Assembly: GCF_037478135.1 (NCBI RefSeq)
Contig: NZ_JBBHDV010000003.1
Span: 248,001-312,000, forward strand
Direction: 5' to 3'
DNA length: 64,000 nt
Origin: Denitratimonas sp037478135
Lineage (GTDB): Bacteria; Pseudomonadota; Gammaproteobacteria; Xanthomonadales; Xanthomonadaceae
The first letter of the stretch is position 1. Each line of letters opens with the position of its first letter. Shown piece after piece: positions 63,262 to 64,000 of this stretch. Below the pieces are notes generated by a model. The model was given only the letters and a program-made list of their open reading frames with translations. It searched no databases and was not told the origin of the DNA. A program made the position numbers and the translations under genes.

Positions 63262-63510
63262 GAACGTGACACCTCAATTCACGCATCCGCAAAAATTCGG
63301 GCCATGCAGTGGGTTGTGGAGCATTGCCCGATTCAGCGCTCCGGCTTGATGCTGCAGATTCGTATCGATTAAGTCGCCCAGGCTTTTTGCTGGATTGGAT
63401 CGTTGTCTCATCCTGTGAGACTGGCATGCGCTAGAAAAGACAAAGGCCGACACGAGGTCGCCCTTCGGGTTTGGTGCATCTTTCCGCCCGTGGGCGAATC
63501 TGCTTGTTAA
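63262..63510. other. Region after recD without an assigned gene
   Basis: A minus-strand frame 63274-63525 has no recognised domain; a shorter version of 45 codons would start at 63411, directly at the palindrome (63405-63421). I do not annotate it as a gene. No recD terminator with a T-run is visible. Confidence 0.4.
63405..63421. promoter_or_regulatory. Palindrome GTCTCA-TCCTG-TGAGAC after recD
   Basis: A perfect dyad with 5-bp centre, 144 bp after the recD stop. Fourth copy of the motif in the window. No clear gene starts beside it apart from a possible 45-codon frame on the minus strand. Confidence 0.45.
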
Positions 63511-63632
63511 GGAAACTCTGATCAAGCCTCATAACGTCATCCCGGCGAAAGCCAGGATCCAGATTTTCCAATAACTTTCCGAAGATCTGGATTCCGGCTT
63601 TCGCCGGAATGACGCCTTGTTCAGACCTTCCC
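63511..63632. mobile_element. MITE-like palindromic element
   Basis: A 122-bp element with no coding capacity. Its terminal repeats are GGAAACTCTGATCAAG (63511-63526) and the inverted counterpart CTTGTTCAGACCTTCCC (63616-63632). Inside is a larger hairpin: CGTCATCCCGGCGAAAGCC (from 63535) pairs with GGCTTTCGCCGGAATGACG (to 63614). It is flanked by TAA on both sides (63508-63510 and 63633-63635), a likely 3-bp target duplication. Such elements are frequent in xanthomonad genomes. Confidence 0.75.
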
Positions 63633-64000
63633 TAAGGCGGGAGTTGCCACGGTGCCTCGCAGGATGGCGGCGATCTCGTGTTCGGCCAGGGGCGTTGCCT
63701 CCACGGTGCCCACGTTTTCCGGTGTCATGCCATCCGGCAGGATCTGCAATGCGCCGACACAATCCCGTCCGATCTGCGCCAGCAGGTCGAAAGCGTCGGT
63801 GGAGCGGGCGCGAAAACGGCTTGCGGCCCGGGCACGGATGTCCTGACTATCCGGCAACAGGTTGTCGAAGTACGCCCGGACCACTTCACCACGATGTGTT
63901 GTGGTTCCCGGGGTGAACGGTAGCGAGAGCGACAGCGGGCGGCCTTGCGGGGAGGCTCTCCAGTCCGCGTGGTATTCGAGTACATCCTCAGAGCCGGACC
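63621..64000 (-). pseudogene. hipA: Truncated hipA-type kinase gene, cut by the MITE
   Basis: The minus-strand frame is open from the window edge and encodes about 125 residues typical of the HipA N-terminal domain: RPLSLSLPFTPG, VVRAYFDNLLPDS and LLAQIGRDCVGALQILPDG. After the codons for TVATPA the frame enters the MITE end (TTAGGGAAGG) and stops at 63621. The HipA kinase domain does not resume beyond the element, so the 3' part of the gene is lost, not just interrupted. The true N-terminus and any hipB partner are outside the window. Confidence 0.8.

Noticed and set aside
63274..63525. An 83-codon minus-strand frame after recD
   Set aside because: No recognised domain, and its 5' end lies in the MITE; only a 45-codon inner frame starting at the palindrome might be real, which is too little evidence.

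Overview
The window looks like a high-GC gammaproteobacterial chromosome, most likely Xanthomonadaceae/Lysobacteraceae. Supporting signs are the ileS-lspA-ispH order, the strongly GC-biased codon use, overlapping start/stop codons throughout, and a dispersed palindromic element of a kind common in that family. The assignment is inference from gene order and composition; no search was run.

Layout. (1) 1-4.74 kb: core genes ileS, lspA and ispH, then tRNA-Thr(CGT) with a clear sigma70 promoter and terminator. (2) 4.74-30.1 kb: a 25.2-kb genomic island inserted at that tRNA, bounded by 154-bp perfect direct repeats (4730-4883 and 29944-30097). The right copy is also preceded by a copy of the tRNA anticodon arm but lacks 23 bp of the T-arm region. 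The island's left end carries a repressor, an excisionase-like protein, a tyrosine integrase and an HD-domain protein. Next comes a five-gene anti-phage operon (C5 methyltransferase, GHKL/MutL-MORC-like ATPase, Z1 helicase, DUF4420 nuclease-like protein, AIPR protein) that matches the published Mza arrangement. A repair block follows (umuDC and an SRAP/HMCES-type protein), then an IS1595-family element. The right end holds a module I do not recognise: a giant 1826-residue protein with two tyrosine-recombinase-like domains, a run of three back-to-back palindromes, and two genes of unknown function with lower GC.

(3) 30.2-47.2 kb: a selenium/formate cluster. selD, the selenoprotein formate dehydrogenase fdnG (in-frame TGA at 32063 read as selenocysteine, with a SECIS-like region), fdnH, fdnI, fdhE, selA, selB, the molybdate importer modABC, tRNA-Sec, an FdhF/YdeP-like molybdoenzyme and fdhD. 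Everything specific for decoding selenocysteine and for making and maturing the enzyme lies within about 17 kb. (4) 47.4-53.7 kb: a DUF2478 protein, a methyltransferase, and a molybdenum-cofactor operon on the minus strand (moaA, moaCB fusion, moeA, moaD, moaE, mobA). (5) 54.1-63.3 kb: recC, recB, recD as an overlapping operon. (6) The right edge: a MITE-like element that cuts off a hipA gene fragment.

The points I would look at first are: the giant double-recombinase module at the island's right end; a 17-bp palindrome GTCTCA-N5-TGAGAC found four times, including upstream of umuDC and at the recCBD promoter region, which may mark an undescribed regulon; and the repeated GGA-GGA-TGA junctions in the moa operon, where the functional C-terminal Gly-Gly codons also form a Shine-Dalgarno sequence.
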